NCBI GenBank assembly: GCA_026786045.1
Contig: JAJAYV010000214.1
Span: 1-8,357 of the forward strand
Direction: 5' to 3'
DNA from: Frankiaceae bacterium
GTDB taxonomy: Bacteria > Actinomycetota > Actinomycetes > Mycobacteriales > SCTD01
DNA length: 8,357 nt
The first letter of the stretch is position 1. Every line of letters begins with the position of its first letter. The position numbers and the translations under genes were made by a program. Below the pieces are notes generated by a model that worked only from the letters and a program-made list of their open reading frames with translations, was not told where the DNA came from and did no database searches. Positions 7,260 through 8,357 of this stretch are shown here, piece by piece.

Positions 7260-7859
7260 CTACTGCGGGCCTGCGTCGCGCACCCGCTGAACCGCCTCCA
7301 TGGCCTCGCGCAGCTCGCCGAGCCACTGCTCGGCGTTGCTGCCGACAAGCTTGACGCACCACGCCAGGGCCTCCGAGCGGCTGCGGGCGACCCCGCTGTC
7401 CACGAGCGTGTCGAGCACCTGCCGCTCGGGCTGGCGCAGCCGCGTCATCACCGGGACCGACAGCGTCGCGAAGACCTGCCGGGTCCCGCCGGCCCGCGCA
7501 CCCCAGGCGACCTTGCGGCCGTAGCGGTGCTCGGCCTCCCGGGCGATCCGGATCCGCTCCTGGCGGGTGTCCTCTCGGAAGCGCGTGATGCGCCCCGCCT
7601 CAGCCTCGGCCGTGGCGACGGCGTCCCCATCGGCCTCCGGCGGGGTCAGGGTGCCGACGACGAGCACCTCGTCGCGGTCGACCTCGACCTGCGGCGGCCC
7701 CTCGAACCAGCCGTCGGGCAGCCGCCCGGCGAACCAGCCCGTGATGCCCTCGGCCACCGGGACCTCGCCCTCCTGCGGCGACCTGCCCCGCGGCGCTCCG
7801 CCGCGCGGTCCTGCGCCGCGGTGCTGCCCGCGGCCCTCTCCTGCTGTTGTCGGGCTCAT
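7260..7859 (-). CDS. Conserved hypothetical protein with C-terminal ribbon-helix-helix-like segment
   Basis: I recognise no characterised homologue for this 199-residue protein. Residues 1-30 are Gly/Pro/Arg-rich and probably disordered. Residues 40-75 form a compact patch (GWFAGRLPDGWFEG, then VEVDRDEVLVVGTL). Residues 78-115 are charged and helical, with possible coiled-coil character. Residues 130-172 look like an Arc/MetJ-type ribbon-helix-helix: strand TLSVPV, helix PERQVLDTLVDSG, then SRSEALAWCVKLV, whose SRSEA start to helix two is typical of RHH proteins. I infer a DNA-binding role, possibly as a self-regulator, because an AT-rich repeat lies just upstream. Start ATG (7857-7859) follows GAGGA at 7869-7873 with a 9-nt spacer. 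It lies 82 bp downstream of the DUF255 gene on the same strand. A non-regulatory role is possible. Confidence 0.75.
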   Translation of the reverse strand: MSPTTAGEGRGQHRGAGPRGGAPRGRSPQEGEVPVAEGITGWFAGRLPDGWFEGPPQVEVDRDEVLVVGTLTPPEADGDAVATAEAEAGRITRFREDTRQERIRIAREAEHRYGRKVAWGARAGGTRQVFATLSVPVMTRLRQPERQVLDTLVDSGVARSRSEALAWCVKLVGSNAEQWLGELREAMEAVQRVRDAGPQ

Positions 7860-7878
7860 GCCACACCGTCCTCTCTAC

Positions 7879-7916
7879 GTTAGTTACATACTTACACCGA
7901 TGCACAAGCATGTCGA
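7879..7916 (-). promoter_or_regulatory. AT-rich repeat and candidate promoter of the RHH-like gene
   Basis: The plus-strand stretch GTTAGTTACATACTTAC at 7879-7895 is strikingly AT-rich for this window. It can be read as four 4-bp-phased repeats (GTTA, GTTA, CATA, CTTA) or as an imperfect inverted repeat with GTTAGT and ACTTAC arms. It lies between the start codon and a TCGACA -35-like hexamer (minus strand, 7911-7916). The -10 is not clear. The inverted repeat ATGC/GCAT at 7900-7911 lies beside it. RHH dimers commonly bind short tandem or inverted repeats, so this is a plausible autoregulatory operator. This is an inference from position and composition. Confidence 0.4.
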
Positions 7917-7941
7917 GAGCGGACGTGTTCCCTGTCGTGAC

Positions 7942-8357
7942 TCAGACCGGAGTGCGGCTCCCCAGCTGCTCGGCCAGGCGCCCCGGTTCCGTCGTCGGCG
8001 CCTCGCAGACGAACTGGCGGCAGACGTACGCCGCGCCCGCCGGCCGTCCCTCGGCAAGCGGTCCGCCGGTCACGACGACGGCCCCGGGCGACGTGCCGAG
8101 TCGCGCGACGCGCAGCAGGTCCGGGCGGTCGAGGACGACGACCTCAGCCGGTCCGGCGAGCAGCGCCTCCCCCACCGCCGCCGCCCAGCCGGCGAAGCGG
8201 GCGTGCCGCCCCATCAGGGGGGCGACCGTGGTCAGTGCGGTCTCGGCCGCAGTGCGGTAGCGGTCCTCTCCGGTCATCCCCGCGCAGGTGAGCAGCGCAC
8301 CCGCCGCGGCGGCCAGCCCGCTCGGCGTCGCGTTGTCCGTCGGGTCCTGCGGCCGGC
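7942..8357 (-). CDS. DUF255/YyaL (SPATA20-like) thioredoxin-domain protein, C-terminal end (5' end outside window)
   Basis: Only the last 137 residues are visible; the frame runs off the right edge. The segment DPTDNATPSGLAAAA near the cut matches the DNATPSG motif in the alpha/alpha-barrel part of YyaL/SPATA20 proteins. The C-terminus VCRQFVCEAPTTEPGRLAEQL carries the family-typical CxxFxCxxPxxxPxxL pattern. The family joins an N-terminal thioredoxin-like DUF255 domain to a six-hairpin glycosidase-like barrel and is usually about 650-700 residues. Its reaction is unknown. The full gene should extend about 1.5 kb to the right. Rv1084 is the equivalent in the M. tuberculosis block, also next to the hemolysin III gene. 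Ends with TGA at 7942-7944. Confidence 0.87.
   Translation of the reverse strand, partial: RPQDPTDNATPSGLAAAAGALLTCAGMTGEDRYRTAAETALTTVAPLMGRHARFAGWAAAVGEALLAGPAEVVVLDRPDLLRVARLGTSPGAVVVTGGPLAEGRPAGAAYVCRQFVCEAPTTEPGRLAEQLGSRTPV

Noticed and set aside
7050..7883. 277-codon plus-strand open frame running from the hemolysin III gene over the RHH-like gene
   Set aside because: It combines an out-of-frame reading of one gene with the antisense of another and shows no domain.

Overview
This window comes from a very GC-rich actinobacterium. Codon third positions are almost all G or C, GTG and TTG starts are common, and every gene resembles an actinobacterial family. I cannot name the genus. Gene content and relative orientation match a block I recall from Mycobacterium tuberculosis: Rv1084 (DUF255/YyaL), Rv1085c (hemolysin III), Rv1086 (short-chain cis-prenyltransferase), Rv1095 (phoH2) and Rv1098c (fum). 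Extra genes are interleaved here: a GTP-dependent PEP carboxykinase, a DUF885 protein and a probable ribbon-helix-helix protein.

Layout, left to right. The 3' part of class II fumarase (fumC, + strand, cut by the window start) converges on a PIN-PhoH fusion gene (phoH2, - strand). The gap between them holds a long inverted repeat that could stop transcription from both sides. Reading the - strand in its own direction, the order is pckG, a 164-bp gap, a TTG-started cis-prenyl diphosphate synthase, a DUF885 metallopeptidase-like gene overlapping the synthase stop by 4 bp, a 197-bp gap, then phoH2. The prenyltransferase and DUF885 genes look translationally coupled. The gap before phoH2 has a strong GC hairpin and a doubtful 29-codon ORF whose stop overlaps the phoH2 start.

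Right of pckG, a divergent 140-bp gap separates it from a hemolysin III (PAQR-like) membrane protein gene on the + strand. That gene converges on a 199-aa - strand gene with a C-terminal ribbon-helix-helix-like segment, preceded by a short AT-rich repeat that could be its operator. The window ends inside a DUF255/YyaL-type gene on the - strand, of which only the C-terminal 137 residues are visible.

Two genes serve central carbon metabolism (fumarase in the TCA cycle, PEP carboxykinase in gluconeogenesis). One makes a cis-prenyl diphosphate, likely for cell-envelope lipid carriers. One is probably an RNA helicase/RNase. The others are poorly characterised. No rRNA, tRNA, CRISPR array, insertion sequence or phage gene was seen, and no gene-free stretch exceeds 300 bp. 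I see no convincing new multi-gene system. The best leads are the small regulatory structures, the coupled prenyltransferase-DUF885 pair, the possible leader ORF of phoH2, and the RHH gene with its AT-rich upstream repeat.
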